The translations under genes were made by a program, and so were the position numbers. Of a stretch of DNA of 64,000 nt, positions 27,512-35,210 are shown one piece after another (position 1 is the first letter of the stretch; each line of letters opens with the position of its first letter). Source of the stretch: an uncultured Mitsuokella sp. (GTDB lineage Bacteria; Bacillota; Negativicutes; Selenomonadales; Selenomonadaceae); NCBI GenBank assembly GCA_945873115.1, contig CAMCBT010000001.1, forward strand, positions 82,327 to 146,326. The letters run 5' to 3'. The notes under the pieces were generated by a model that did not search any database, was not told the DNA's origin, and worked only from the letters and a program-made list of their open reading frames with translations.

Positions 27512-28134
27512 CACATCTTTATTTGATACGCCACGGACAGACGGAGTGGAATCTGGCAGGACGCTATCAGGGTCAGTCGGATGTGCCACTCTCTCAAAAA
27601 GGGCTGGAGCAAGCAAGGTCTTTGGCGAAATTTTTTCCTGCAAGGCAATTAGACGTCATTTATTCCAGTGATCTGCAGCGGGCTGTTTCCACTGCAGAGG
27701 CGGTGGCAGAACGGTTTTCCCTCCAGGTGCAGACAAGACGGGAGCTTCGAGAGCTAAACTTCGGTGCTTGGGAGGGGCTTTCCTATGAGCAGATAGTGAA
27801 AGAATGGCCGGATGCCCTGCGGGATTTCTTTGCCCATCCCGATGTGCTGCATATACCAGAAGGAGAGTCCTTTCCAGCATTGCAGGCACGAGCCGTCGCA
27901 TGTATCCGGTCGATTGTGCAAGAGAATAAGGGAAAGAGTATTGCAGTGTTTTCCCATGGGGCAATCCTGCGGACGATCCTTGCGGATGCTCTTATGACGC
28001 CGCTTTCGAATGTCTGGCGCTTTCGTCAGAGCAACACAGCTGTCAACCGGATTGACTATGCAGAGGAAGGCATACCTGTTGTTGAATACATCAACAACAC
28101 AGCACATCTTTCCAAAGAAGAAACGGAGGTATAG
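27508..28134 (+). CDS. cobC: Histidine phosphatase, alpha-ribazole phosphatase-like
   Basis: Predicted to remove the phosphate from alpha-ribazole phosphate or adenosylcobalamin phosphate. The 208-residue histidine-phosphatase-fold protein has the catalytic LIRHGQTEWN, the Arg in YSSDLQRAVSTAE, and the second His in FSHGAILRT. ATG 27508 overlaps the cobD stop as ATGA; an earlier in-frame start lies inside cobD. The phosphoglycerate-mutase-like family is promiscuous, so the cobamide role rests mainly on its position. It is the last gene of the 28-kb run. Confidence 0.85.
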   Translation: MTHLYLIRHGQTEWNLAGRYQGQSDVPLSQKGLEQARSLAKFFPARQLDVIYSSDLQRAVSTAEAVAERFSLQVQTRRELRELNFGAWEGLSYEQIVKEWPDALRDFFAHPDVLHIPEGESFPALQARAVACIRSIVQENKGKSIAVFSHGAILRTILADALMTPLSNVWRFRQSNTAVNRIDYAEEGIPVVEYINNTAHLSKEETEV

Positions 28135-28142
28135 TGGAAATC

Positions 28143-28169
28143 GTAGGAAGAATTTCTACAATTTTTTTC
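28143..28169 (+). terminator. Intrinsic terminator ending the 28-kb gene run
   Basis: A 7-bp stem GTAGGAA/TTTCTAC (one G-T pair) with a GAA loop is followed by AA and seven T residues. It starts 9 nt after the cobC stop and directly precedes the rplM promoter, so it separates the cobamide operon from ribosomal protein genes. Confidence 0.75.
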
Positions 28170-28176
28170 AAATGCC

Positions 28177-28205
28177 TTGACGCGCACGGATTTTTTCAGT
28201 AAAAT
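28177..28205 (+). promoter_or_regulatory. Sigma-A-type promoter of rplM-rpsI
   Basis: TTGACG at 28177-28182 and TAAAAT at 28200-28205, separated by exactly 17 nt, lie about 100 nt upstream of rplM and just after a terminator. Both hexamers differ from consensus by one base. Confidence 0.8.
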
Positions 28206-28306
28206 GGCATTTGTGATGTTGCGGGCCTGTGTTTCCAATAGCCCCGGAGGCACGAATTATCGCATCATAGAACGTACACAAAACAAGCTATTAAGGGGGA
28301 ACTCGC
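28206..28306 (+). promoter_or_regulatory. Structured 5' leader of rplM, candidate L13 autoregulatory RNA
   Basis: The leader can form an outer stem of 28212-28218 with 28263-28269 (7 bp, one G-T pair) enclosing an inner 8-bp stem, GTGTTTCC at 28229-28236 with GGAGGCAC at 28246-28253, and a 9-nt loop. Leaders that bind L13 are known upstream of rplM in Bacillus. Whether this one belongs to that Rfam family is inference. A Shine-Dalgarno AAGGGGG follows near 28294. Confidence 0.45.
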
Positions 28307-28747
28307 ATGAAGACGACGTTCATGGCGAATGCATCCAATATCGAACGCAAATGGTATATTGTTGACGCAGAAGGTCAGACGGTTGGTCGCCTCGCCGCTG
28401 AGATTGCAAAAGTGCTTCGCGGAAAGAACAAGCCGACGTATACGCCGCATGTTGATACGGGTGATTTTGTCATCGTCATCAATGCTGAAAAGGTAAAGTT
28501 TACGGGCAAGAAGCTTACGGACAAGCTCTATTTCCGTCATTCCGGTTATCAGGGCGGCACCACTTTCACGCCTGCTGGACAGATGCTCGATCGCTTCCCG
28601 GCTCGGGTGCTTGAGCATGCAGTCAAGGGAATGCTTCCGAAGAACAGCCTCGGTGCTCAGATGTTTCGCAAGCTGAATGTTTATGTTGGCAAGGATCATC
28701 CGCATGCGGCTCAGAAGCCGGAAGAGCTTGTCTTTGATATTCGCTAA
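28307..28747 (+). CDS. rplM: 50S ribosomal protein L13
   Basis: Large-subunit ribosomal protein, 146 residues, normal length. Family features include [16 protein letters not shown] near the N-terminus, [14 protein letters not shown] and the signature region [20 protein letters not shown] 28307 has AAGGGGGAA upstream; the second ATG six codons in is less well placed. It is co-transcribed with rpsI after a 21-nt spacer, the nearly universal L13-S9 pair. Confidence 0.98.
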   Translation: MKTTFMANASNIERKWYIVDAEGQTVGRLAAEIAKVLRGKNKPTYTPHVDTGDFVIVINAEKVKFTGKKLTDKLYFRHSGYQGGTTFTPAGQMLDRFPARVLEHAVKGMLPKNSLGAQMFRKLNVYVGKDHPHAAQKPEELVFDIR

Positions 28748-28768
28748 GAGAGTTAGGAGGAACAAGAT

Positions 28769-29161
28769 ATGGCACAAGTCACTTACTATGGCACTGGCCG
28801 CAGAAAGTCTTCTATCGCTCGCGTTCGGCTGATTCCTGGCGAGGGCAAGGTCACAATCAATGGGCGCGATATGCAGGAGTATTTCGGCCTCAAGACATTG
28901 GAGCTCATCGTTCGTCAGCCTCTCAACCTGACGGAGACGGTTGATAGATATGATGTCATTGCGAATGTTGCTGGCGGCGGCGTCACGGGACAGGCCGGCG
29001 CAATCCGCCATGGCATTACGCGTGCTCTCATCGAGATGGATGCAGAGCTTCGCCCGGCCCTCAAGAAGGCTGGATTCGTCACGCGTGATCCGCGTGAGAA
29101 GGAGCGTCGCAAGTACGGCCTCAAAAAAGCCCGCAAGGCTTCTCAGTTCAGCAAGCGCTGA
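28769..29161 (+). CDS. rpsI: 30S ribosomal protein S9
   Basis: Small-subunit protein contacting tRNA in the P site through its C-terminal tail. The 130-residue sequence has [16 protein letters not shown] at the N-terminus, [19 protein letters not shown] (family signature) and the basic tail [15 protein letters not shown] with AGTTAGGAGG upstream. It ends the operon, with a strong terminator 18 nt on. Confidence 0.98.
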   Translation: MAQVTYYGTGRRKSSIARVRLIPGEGKVTINGRDMQEYFGLKTLELIVRQPLNLTETVDRYDVIANVAGGGVTGQAGAIRHGITRALIEMDAELRPALKKAGFVTRDPREKERRKYGLKKARKASQFSKR

Positions 29162-29178
29162 GAGATTTTGGATTTTAG

Positions 29179-29213
29179 AAAGCTCGTCTGCTATGGACAG
29201 ACGGGCTTTTTTC
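29179..29213 (+). terminator. Intrinsic terminator after rpsI
   Basis: Stem AAGCTCGTCTG/CAGACGGGCTT (one G-T pair) with a 7-nt loop, followed by a run of T. It lies 18 nt after the rpsI stop. Confidence 0.85.
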
Positions 29214-29235
29214 ATGCAAGTCTGATTTCGAAATC

Positions 29236-29264
29236 TTGATTTTATCCCTTTGAACGGGTATTAT
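29236..29264 (+). promoter_or_regulatory. Promoter upstream of the WecG/TagA gene
   Basis: TTGATT at 29236-29241 and TATTAT at 29259-29264 with a 17-nt spacer, 36 nt before the TTG start and directly after the rpsI terminator. Confidence 0.65.
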
Positions 29265-29300
29265 AGTACAGTGGACAGAATACTGGGAGGATAGGTAGAT

Positions 29301-30023
29301 TTGCATACAGTTCAGATTTTAGGCGTGAATATTGCTTCTGTAACGATGAAGGAAGCTGTGTCTATCGTAGAAAAACATATAGAAAACAAATCGGGTGCCC
29401 TTGTGGCTACTGCCAATGCGGAAATGCTTATGCGGGCAACGCATGATAAGGAGCTTGCACGTATTTTGAATCAAGCTGCTCTTGTTGTCCCCGATGGAGC
29501 TGGCACGGTTTGGGCCGCTCACCATCTGGGGCATGCGATGCCAGAACGTGTGGCGGGCTACGATCTCGTACAGGAGCTCATGCGCGAGGCCCCCAAGCAC
29601 GATCACAAGCTCTTTTTCTTCGGATCTGCTCCGGGTGTGGCTGAAAAAGCAAAGAAGAAGGCAGAGAAGCTATATCCTGGTATAGATATTGTTGGAGTGC
29701 GGAATGGATTCTTCAGCTCGTCTGATGAAAAAGAAATCATCCAGATGATAAAAGAAGCAAGGCCAGACATCCTTCTTGTAGCCCTTGGTGTACCGAAGCA
29801 GGAGAAATGGTTGGCAAGAAACTTGAAGGACTTGAATGTTCCTGTTTCCATCGGTGTGGGAGGGACGCTGGATGTGATGGCGGGAGTCATGAAACGGGCC
29901 CCGCTCTGGATGCAGCGTGCAAAACTAGAGTGGCTGTTCCGCGGACTTATGCAGCCAACCCGAGCAAAACGGTTGCTGGCCCTCCCTCGCTTTGTCATGA
30001 AGGTACATCGCTCGCGGACATAG
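29301..30023 (+). CDS. WecG/TagA/CpsF-family glycosyltransferase
   Basis: Family 26 glycosyltransferase that typically adds N-acetylmannosamine (or its uronate) to an undecaprenyl-linked sugar during teichoic acid or surface polysaccharide synthesis. The 240-residue protein has TANAEMLMRA, VVPDGAGTVWAA, RVAGYDLVQELM, LFFFGSAPGVAEKA and GVGGTLDVMAGVMKRAP, all family hallmarks. The TTG start lies 10 nt after GGGAGG. In a diderm Firmicute the acceptor polymer is unknown. It has its own promoter and no sugar-nucleotide genes next to it. Confidence 0.92.
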   Translation: MHTVQILGVNIASVTMKEAVSIVEKHIENKSGALVATANAEMLMRATHDKELARILNQAALVVPDGAGTVWAAHHLGHAMPERVAGYDLVQELMREAPKHDHKLFFFGSAPGVAEKAKKKAEKLYPGIDIVGVRNGFFSSSDEKEIIQMIKEARPDILLVALGVPKQEKWLARNLKDLNVPVSIGVGGTLDVMAGVMKRAPLWMQRAKLEWLFRGLMQPTRAKRLLALPRFVMKVHRSRT

Positions 30024-30038
30024 AATCGTGCGAGCAAG

Positions 30039-30067
30039 TAGACAAGGCGTATTCTTTCGTCTATAAT
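30039..30067 (+). promoter_or_regulatory. Promoter of the psd-pssA operon
   Basis: TAGACA at 30039-30044 and a perfect TATAAT at 30062-30067 with a 17-nt spacer, 55 nt upstream of the psd start. A short GCTCGC/GCGAGC inverted repeat at 30010-30035 lies just upstream but has no T run. Confidence 0.7.
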
Positions 30068-30122
30068 ATCCTAGAATAGGTATGAAATCGACAATATCCC
30101 ATGTGACTACGGAGGTGGGAGA

Positions 30123-30755
30123 GTGTTCCCAATTATTTCGGAAGGATACCCATTTATCGGGGGATGCCTTGTGCTGGCGATTCTTTTTGGATTTTCCTTC
30201 CATCCCATGGCATCCATTATCCCTCTTGTACTCGCCCTTTACTTTTGCTATTTCTTTCGTAATCCTCACCGCATCATACAGAAATCGGATCAGGTTGTCC
30301 TTTCTCCAGCTGATGGGACTGTCACAGAGATTGTTCCTGTGGAGATGGATGAATTCGTGGGAGTTCCCTGCAACAAAGTTGTAATTTTCATGTCTGTCCT
30401 TGATGTGCATGTAAATCGAAGTCCCATAGACGGTGAGATTAAGCTCCAAAAATATTATTGCGGCAGGTTTCGCCCGGCCTATAAGGATGAAGTCGGATTT
30501 GTCAATGAGCATCATTTGATTGGAATTGAGAATGACAGACTACGTATTACCGTAAAGCAGATTGCAGGTATTTTGGCAAGGAGAATTGTCTCTTATGTAA
30601 CATTGGATGATAAGTTGGAACAAGGTCAGCTTTATGGCATGATAAAATTCGGATCATGCCTTGAGGTTGTCATGCCGCAGGATGTTGCTGTCTCTGTTCA
30701 AGTCGGGCAGAAAGTGGCAGGTGGCAGGACTGTTATCGGGAGGATTTCGGACTGA
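30123..30755 (+). CDS. psd: Phosphatidylserine decarboxylase
   Basis: Makes phosphatidylethanolamine from phosphatidylserine at the membrane. The 210-residue proenzyme is of the short (archaeal/Firmicutes type) form. It begins MFPIISEGYPFI, has one or two N-terminal hydrophobic segments, then SPADGTVTEI, VFMSVLDVHVNRSPIDG in its conserved parts, and the self-cleavage site KFGSCLEVVMP, where the Ser after Gly becomes the pyruvoyl group. GTG start after GGAGGTGGGAGA. The stop overlaps pssA by one base, so both steps of PE synthesis are coupled. Confidence 0.95.
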   Translation: MFPIISEGYPFIGGCLVLAILFGFSFHPMASIIPLVLALYFCYFFRNPHRIIQKSDQVVLSPADGTVTEIVPVEMDEFVGVPCNKVVIFMSVLDVHVNRSPIDGEIKLQKYYCGRFRPAYKDEVGFVNEHHLIGIENDRLRITVKQIAGILARRIVSYVTLDDKLEQGQLYGMIKFGSCLEVVMPQDVAVSVQVGQKVAGGRTVIGRISD

Positions 30756-31465
30756 TGGATTATCGCAGGCTTATACCGAATCTTTGCACATCGATGAATC
30801 TGGTATTTGGGATGTTCTCCCTTTTTGCAACACATCAGGGGGAACTCGTATGGGGTTCCGTCTTTATTTTCCTCGCGCTTGTTGCAGATGGAATGGATGG
30901 CAGGATTGCACGCTTTTTCGGTGTTTCAAGCGAAATGGGGAAGGAGATGGATTCTCTTTGCGACCTTGTTTCCTTTGGAGTCGCTCCTGCATTTCTCTCC
31001 TGGGTTTTCGCATTGCACGCCTATCATAATCTAGGAATTGCCATTGCTGTGTTCTTTGGAGTATGTGCCATGTGGAGATTGGCGCGTTTCAATGTGAATG
31101 CAGATGTTGTACATGGCTATTTCATGGGACTGGCTGCTCCTGCAGCAGGAAATGTCATTGCGATGACGACACTCTTCTTTGTACTGACGGGCTTCAATCC
31201 ACTCGACTATGACTATGCATACGCTGCGGCTGTCATTGTCGATGGATGGCTTATGACAAGCCATGTGCATTATCCGAATTTCAAGGGGGATGGAGCAGAG
31301 CGCGTTTTTCTTCCGACAAAGTTGTTTTCCCTTATTCTTTTTGCTGTGATATTGTATGTGGGAAGGGAGGCAATTCTGCCTGCGCTGGGGGTTGCCGTTT
31401 TCGTCACCTATGCCATCCTGGGAATTTTGAATTCCTGTTTTCGGTCGTTCGCAAAGGCAGGTTGA
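30755..31465 (+). CDS. pssA: CDP-diacylglycerol-serine O-phosphatidyltransferase
   Basis: Membrane enzyme forming phosphatidylserine. The 236-residue protein carries the CDP-alcohol phosphotransferase motif in conserved order: DGMDGRIARFFG, then SEMGKEMDSLCDLVSFG, giving the D-G-x2-A-R-x8-G-x3-D-x3-D pattern. About six hydrophobic helices follow. ATG at 30755 overlaps psd. Psd and PssA together supply PE, the expected major phospholipid of Negativicutes. Confidence 0.95.
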   Translation: MDYRRLIPNLCTSMNLVFGMFSLFATHQGELVWGSVFIFLALVADGMDGRIARFFGVSSEMGKEMDSLCDLVSFGVAPAFLSWVFALHAYHNLGIAIAVFFGVCAMWRLARFNVNADVVHGYFMGLAAPAAGNVIAMTTLFFVLTGFNPLDYDYAYAAAVIVDGWLMTSHVHYPNFKGDGAERVFLPTKLFSLILFAVILYVGREAILPALGVAVFVTYAILGILNSCFRSFAKAG

Positions 31466-31468
31466 TGT

Positions 31469-32734
31469 TTGTTGTTTAACTATCCTTTCGACGTCATCAT
31501 GATTCCGATGCAGATTCTTATCTTTCTCTTTACGCTGTACTTTTTTCTCATTGGATTTTGTGGGATGTGGCGTAAGCATGAAAAAAAGATTCTGACACCG
31601 ATCAAGACTTTTGCTATCGTTGTCGCGGCACATAATGAGGAGGCTGTCATAGGCCAGCTTGTTCGGAATCTCCATCAGCTCAACTATCCGAAGAATATGT
31701 ACGATATATATGTTGTCGCAGATAATTGCTCGGATAATACGGCAGGTATAGCAGAGCAAGAAGGCGCAATCGTTCATCAAAGGACAGATGAGACGAAAAA
31801 AAGCAAGGGATATGCTCTTGATTGGATGTTTGCTCGTCTCTTCCAAATGAAAAAAGAATACGATGGCATCGTCGTCTTTGATGCGGATAATCTTGTGCAT
31901 CCACAGTTTCTTATGGAAATGAATAATCGCCTCTGCAAGGGGGACAAGGTCATCCAAGGGTATCTTGATGCGAAAAACCCATATGATACCTGGGTATCTG
32001 GCACCTTTGCCATCGCGTTTTGGGTGATTTGTTATATATCTCATCTTGCAAAATCGAATATCGGCTTGTCTGCTTGTCTTGGTGGAACTGGAATGTGTTT
32101 TGCCACAGAGATTCTGAAGCGCCATGGCTGGCAGGCGACATGTCTGACGGAAGACATGGAATTTACAATGAAGTGCATGGCAGAAGGCATCAAGACAAGC
32201 TGGGCGCACGATGCAATTGTCTATGATGAGAAGCCCTTGACCTTTCGTCAGTCCTGGAATCAGCGCCGTCGATGGGCCCAGGGACAGTTCGATGTGGGGA
32301 ATCGCTTCATCCCTAAGATGCTCAAAGCGGGTTGGAAGCACAAGGATATCCGTATGTGGGATGAATGTATTTACCTCATGCAGCCCCATTTCCTGATGAT
32401 ATCTACCATCTTCATTGTCATCAGCTATATTCAGCTCGCTTTTCCACCCTTCTACACGAATATCTATACGTTCTTGCCTTCCCAAATGATGACGGCGATT
32501 ATGATGGGCCAGTATATTCTTCCCATGATTATACTGCTCAAGATACGTGTCAAATGGAAAGCATGGCTGTATTTGCTATTATATCCCGTATTTATCTATT
32601 CGTGGATACCAATCATCTTCCTTGGCTTTATACACCGCAACGAACATGAATGGAGCCATACGAAGCATACGCGGGCAATGAGCATGGACGACATCGTGGG
32701 CAATGTCAAAAATACAACAACATTTGATAGATAA
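31469..32734 (+). CDS. Family 2 membrane glycosyltransferase
   Basis: Processive-type GT2 enzyme of 421 residues: an N-terminal hydrophobic helix (about 10-30), a cytosolic GT-A domain with AAHNEEAVIGQLV, the DxD-like VFDADNLV, GGTGMCFATEIL, the TEDMEF motif and QRRRWAQGQ (the Q-x2-R-W signature), then three or four C-terminal helices. The architecture resembles BcsA or poly-N-acetylglucosamine synthases but lacks a PilZ domain. The start is TTG at 31469 after GGCAGG; ATG 31499 is possible. Its position after psd-pssA hints at an envelope polysaccharide or glycolipid; product unknown. Confidence 0.88.
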   Translation: MLFNYPFDVIMIPMQILIFLFTLYFFLIGFCGMWRKHEKKILTPIKTFAIVVAAHNEEAVIGQLVRNLHQLNYPKNMYDIYVVADNCSDNTAGIAEQEGAIVHQRTDETKKSKGYALDWMFARLFQMKKEYDGIVVFDADNLVHPQFLMEMNNRLCKGDKVIQGYLDAKNPYDTWVSGTFAIAFWVICYISHLAKSNIGLSACLGGTGMCFATEILKRHGWQATCLTEDMEFTMKCMAEGIKTSWAHDAIVYDEKPLTFRQSWNQRRRWAQGQFDVGNRFIPKMLKAGWKHKDIRMWDECIYLMQPHFLMISTIFIVISYIQLAFPPFYTNIYTFLPSQMMTAIMMGQYILPMIILLKIRVKWKAWLYLLLYPVFIYSWIPIIFLGFIHRNEHEWSHTKHTRAMSMDDIVGNVKNTTTFDR

Positions 32735-32737
32735 GAG

Positions 32738-32764
32738 ACCGCTGCTTTTTCGCAGCGGTTTTTG
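32738..32764 (+). terminator. Hairpin terminator before queD
   Basis: Perfect stem ACCGCTGC/GCAGCGGT with a short T-rich loop, followed by TTTTG. It separates the glycosyltransferase from queD by only 46 nt of intergenic DNA, so queD must be read through or use a promoter inside the upstream gene. Confidence 0.75.
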
Positions 32765-32780
32765 CAAAGGAGGAACTGCT

Positions 32781-33158
32781 ATGTATACGTTAAAGGTCGA
32801 AGCTGCATTTGAAGCGGCCCATCGCGTCGTCGGCTATCCTGGAAAATGTGATAGGCTTCACGGTCACAATTGGGTGGTGGAGGCCATTGTAGAAGGTAAG
32901 ACACTTGATGACTTGGGCATGCTTGTTGACTTCAAGGAGATCAAAAGAGCTCTTCAGGATACAGTCGATATGTATGATCATCGTTTTTTGAACGAAATGT
33001 CCCCGTTTTCTGCAGGGCTGAATCCTACGGCGGAGAACCTCGCGCGTATTTTTTATGAGGCTCTGGAAAAGCAGCCAGTTTTCAAAAGAGACACGCATCT
33101 TGCTGGAATTCGTGTATTTGAGTCGCCGAAGACGAGTGTTCTCTATACGAAGGATTGA
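32781..33158 (+). CDS. queD: 6-carboxy-5,6,7,8-tetrahydropterin synthase QueD
   Basis: Second step of queuosine synthesis, from dihydroneopterin triphosphate. The 125-residue protein has the zinc ligands in FEAAHRV and LHGHNWVVEA, the catalytic Cys in PGKCDRLHGHN, and the late DHRFLNE and PTAENLA motifs. ATG 32781 follows AAAGGAGGAAC; an earlier in-frame start would lie in the terminator hairpin. queE follows at once. FolE2 and QueC are encoded 19-20 kb upstream. Confidence 0.95.
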   Translation: MYTLKVEAAFEAAHRVVGYPGKCDRLHGHNWVVEAIVEGKTLDDLGMLVDFKEIKRALQDTVDMYDHRFLNEMSPFSAGLNPTAENLARIFYEALEKQPVFKRDTHLAGIRVFESPKTSVLYTKD

Positions 33159-33926
33159 GTGTGTATGGAAGAAAAGAGAAATAAAGGCGGGGAAAATCTG
33201 ATTGAGGTATTTTCCTCCATTCAAGGGGAAGGGAAGTATGTAGGCTGTCGCCAGCTCTTTGTGCGCTTCGAAGGCTGCAACCTGCGTTGCACCTACTGCG
33301 ATACTGAGCATACAATAAATGCACATCCTATGTGTCGAGTGGAAACCGGCGCAAATACAGAACAGTATCGAGATGTGAAAAACCCGATTTCTCCAGAATC
33401 TTTAGCAAATATCCTTCAGACCCTTGATAAAGAGACAAGGCATCAAGCCATCAGCTTTACAGGCGGCGAACCGCTCCTTCATGCAAGCTTTATCAAAGAG
33501 GTCGTGTCACATCTGGGTGATAGACGGCCAAAGATTTTTCTGGAGACAAATGGTACAATGCCAGGTGCGCTGAAAGAGTGTATGGACTCTATAGACATCA
33601 TCAGCATGGATATCAAGTTCCCGAGCATTCTTGAGAAGCCAGTCTGGGAAAGACAAGAAAAATTTCTAGCCCATGCATGTCAGAAGGATCTCTATACAAA
33701 AATGGTCGTTTCGGAAGAAACGACCGAAGAAGAATTCCGAAAGGGGCTTGCACTTATTTCGCGATATGCACCAGGAAAACTGCTTTGCCTTCAGCCAGTA
33801 ACACCATTTCATGGAGTCCGAGCCATTTCGACGGCCAGACTCCTCGCTTTCCAATCCCTTGCAGCCTCGCTTTTAAAGGATGTCCGCGTCATTCCCCAGA
33901 CACATCGTATGCTTCAGCTTGCTTGA
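33159..33926 (+). CDS. queE: 7-carboxy-7-deazaguanine synthase QueE
   Basis: Radical SAM enzyme that rearranges carboxytetrahydropterin to the 7-deazaguanine core. The 255-residue protein has FSSIQGEGKYVGCRQLF, the CX3CX2C motif GCNLRCTYCDTEH and SFTGGEPLLH. The GTG start directly abuts the queD stop; ATG 33165 (two codons in) is an alternative. An insertion of about 25 residues after the cluster motif, compared with the shortest members, is within family variation. It ends the plus-strand operon at a shared terminator. Confidence 0.94.
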   Translation: MCMEEKRNKGGENLIEVFSSIQGEGKYVGCRQLFVRFEGCNLRCTYCDTEHTINAHPMCRVETGANTEQYRDVKNPISPESLANILQTLDKETRHQAISFTGGEPLLHASFIKEVVSHLGDRRPKIFLETNGTMPGALKECMDSIDIISMDIKFPSILEKPVWERQEKFLAHACQKDLYTKMVVSEETTEEEFRKGLALISRYAPGKLLCLQPVTPFHGVRAISTARLLAFQSLAASLLKDVRVIPQTHRMLQLA

Positions 33927-33931
33927 GTATG

Positions 33932-33963
33932 AAAAATCCCCAGAATATTGTTGGGGATTTTTG
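33932..33963. terminator. Bidirectional terminator between queE and pilC
   Basis: AAAAATCCCC and GGGGATTTTT form a 10-bp perfect stem with an 11-nt loop. The A/T tails make it work on both strands, and it serves the convergent queE (plus) and pilC (minus) genes. Confidence 0.85.
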
Positions 33964-33989
33964 CAGTGATTCTGAATCAGATATTTGAG

Positions 33990-35210
33990 TCATACGAAGG
34001 CATCCATGGTGCTCAGCATAGGCAGAACAATGGATAGGATGAAAACAAAAATGATACCACCGATGACAAGCATCATGACGGGCTCTGCGAGAGCTTCTAT
34101 TCGGGAGGATAGATTTGTTGTTTTCGTTTCGCAATAGCCTGCGCCATATTCCATCATGCGCTCCATTTCCCCCGAAGCCTCTCCTGTCGCAATCATAGAG
34201 CCCAAAATAGGAGGAAACAGATTGGTGGATTTCAAGGCATCACTGAGCTTTTTTCCCTCGGAAACATCCTGTGCGATGTCCTGTAGTGCATTATTAAAAG
34301 CAAGGTTGTTCCCCATATGGGTGGACATATTGAGCGCTTGCGACAGGGTCATTCCACTTCTTTGGAGAACAGCTAGCGCTTCCAAGAGAATCCGCCAATG
34401 GGTATACAGTGCCAAGGTACCAAAAATAGGGGTGAATAGATAGGCACGATTGATGTGGATGCGCACGCTCGGTTGCTGCCACAGAAACCAGGAGACTCCA
34501 GCAAGAAGGAGGGCGAACCCACCAGCTTCAGGAAGATGCAAGGAAAGAAAGGAAGAGCTTTGCAGCAGCATTTCCGTGAGGAGGGGGAGTGGGACATCAA
34601 GACTTGAAAGGATGGTAGCGAAGGTTGGAAGGACAAATAGCACCATAAAACAAAACATGATGCAAGTAATAAGCAGGAGTGCAAGGGGATATGTCATAAT
34701 TGATTTTAGTCGTTCTCGCGTTCGATAATCGCGTTCCAGGAAGTCCGCCAGATTCCTTATGATTGGCTCCAGAGCACCGCTCGCTTCTCCCGAGCGCACT
34801 AGAGCAAGCGTCATCTGTGAAAACACCTCCGGGAAGTGTCCCATGGCAGATGAAAGGGATATACCCCTCTTCACGTCCTGAGCAAGCTGATGCAGCATCT
34901 TAGCATAGCCAGAATCCTTTGTAGACGAGGACATAGCCGAAAGTGCCGTATGAACAGGCATTCCGGTTTCCAAAAGAATATGGAGTTCTTGACAAAAGAA
35001 AACAGCTTCTTTTATGCCTAGGGACTCCGCCCTAAGGGATATGGGGAGGGAGAATTGCTTTGCAAGCGGATGCTGCGGTTTTTCTATAAGCTTGGTCACC
35101 CATAAACCCTTTTTTCGGATATATTGGGCCGCTTCATGTATGTTCTCCGCTTCGATTGCGCCTGCCATCAGCTCTCCCTGACGATTGCGCGCCTTGTATG
35201 AGAACTCCAT
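33990..35210 (-). CDS. pilC: Type IV pilus inner-membrane protein PilC/GspF
   Basis: Platform protein of type IV pilus, type II secretion or competence machines that couples the motor ATPases to pilin assembly. The 406-residue protein has two copies of the GspF domain (near residues 70-190 and 270-395), each with hydrophobic helices; typical segments are FCQELHILLETGMPV with LALVRSGEASGALE, and LRILLEALAVLQRSGMT in similar form with ATGEASGEMERM. The start overlaps the pilT stop by one base. No pilin, PilM/N/O or prepilin peptidase lies beside it. Confidence 0.93.
   Translation of the reverse strand: MEFSYKARNRQGELMAGAIEAENIHEAAQYIRKKGLWVTKLIEKPQHPLAKQFSLPISLRAESLGIKEAVFFCQELHILLETGMPVHTALSAMSSSTKDSGYAKMLHQLAQDVKRGISLSSAMGHFPEVFSQMTLALVRSGEASGALEPIIRNLADFLERDYRTRERLKSIMTYPLALLLITCIMFCFMVLFVLPTFATILSSLDVPLPLLTEMLLQSSSFLSLHLPEAGGFALLLAGVSWFLWQQPSVRIHINRAYLFTPIFGTLALYTHWRILLEALAVLQRSGMTLSQALNMSTHMGNNLAFNNALQDIAQDVSEGKKLSDALKSTNLFPPILGSMIATGEASGEMERMMEYGAGYCETKTTNLSSRIEALAEPVMMLVIGGIIFVFILSIVLPMLSTMDAFV

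Noticed and set aside
31031..32485. Long minus-strand open frame (484 codons) opposite pssA and the glycosyltransferase
   Set aside because: Both plus-strand genes have clear family motifs across this stretch; the minus-strand translation is rich in His, Arg and Cys, has no recognisable domain and no ribosome-binding site.
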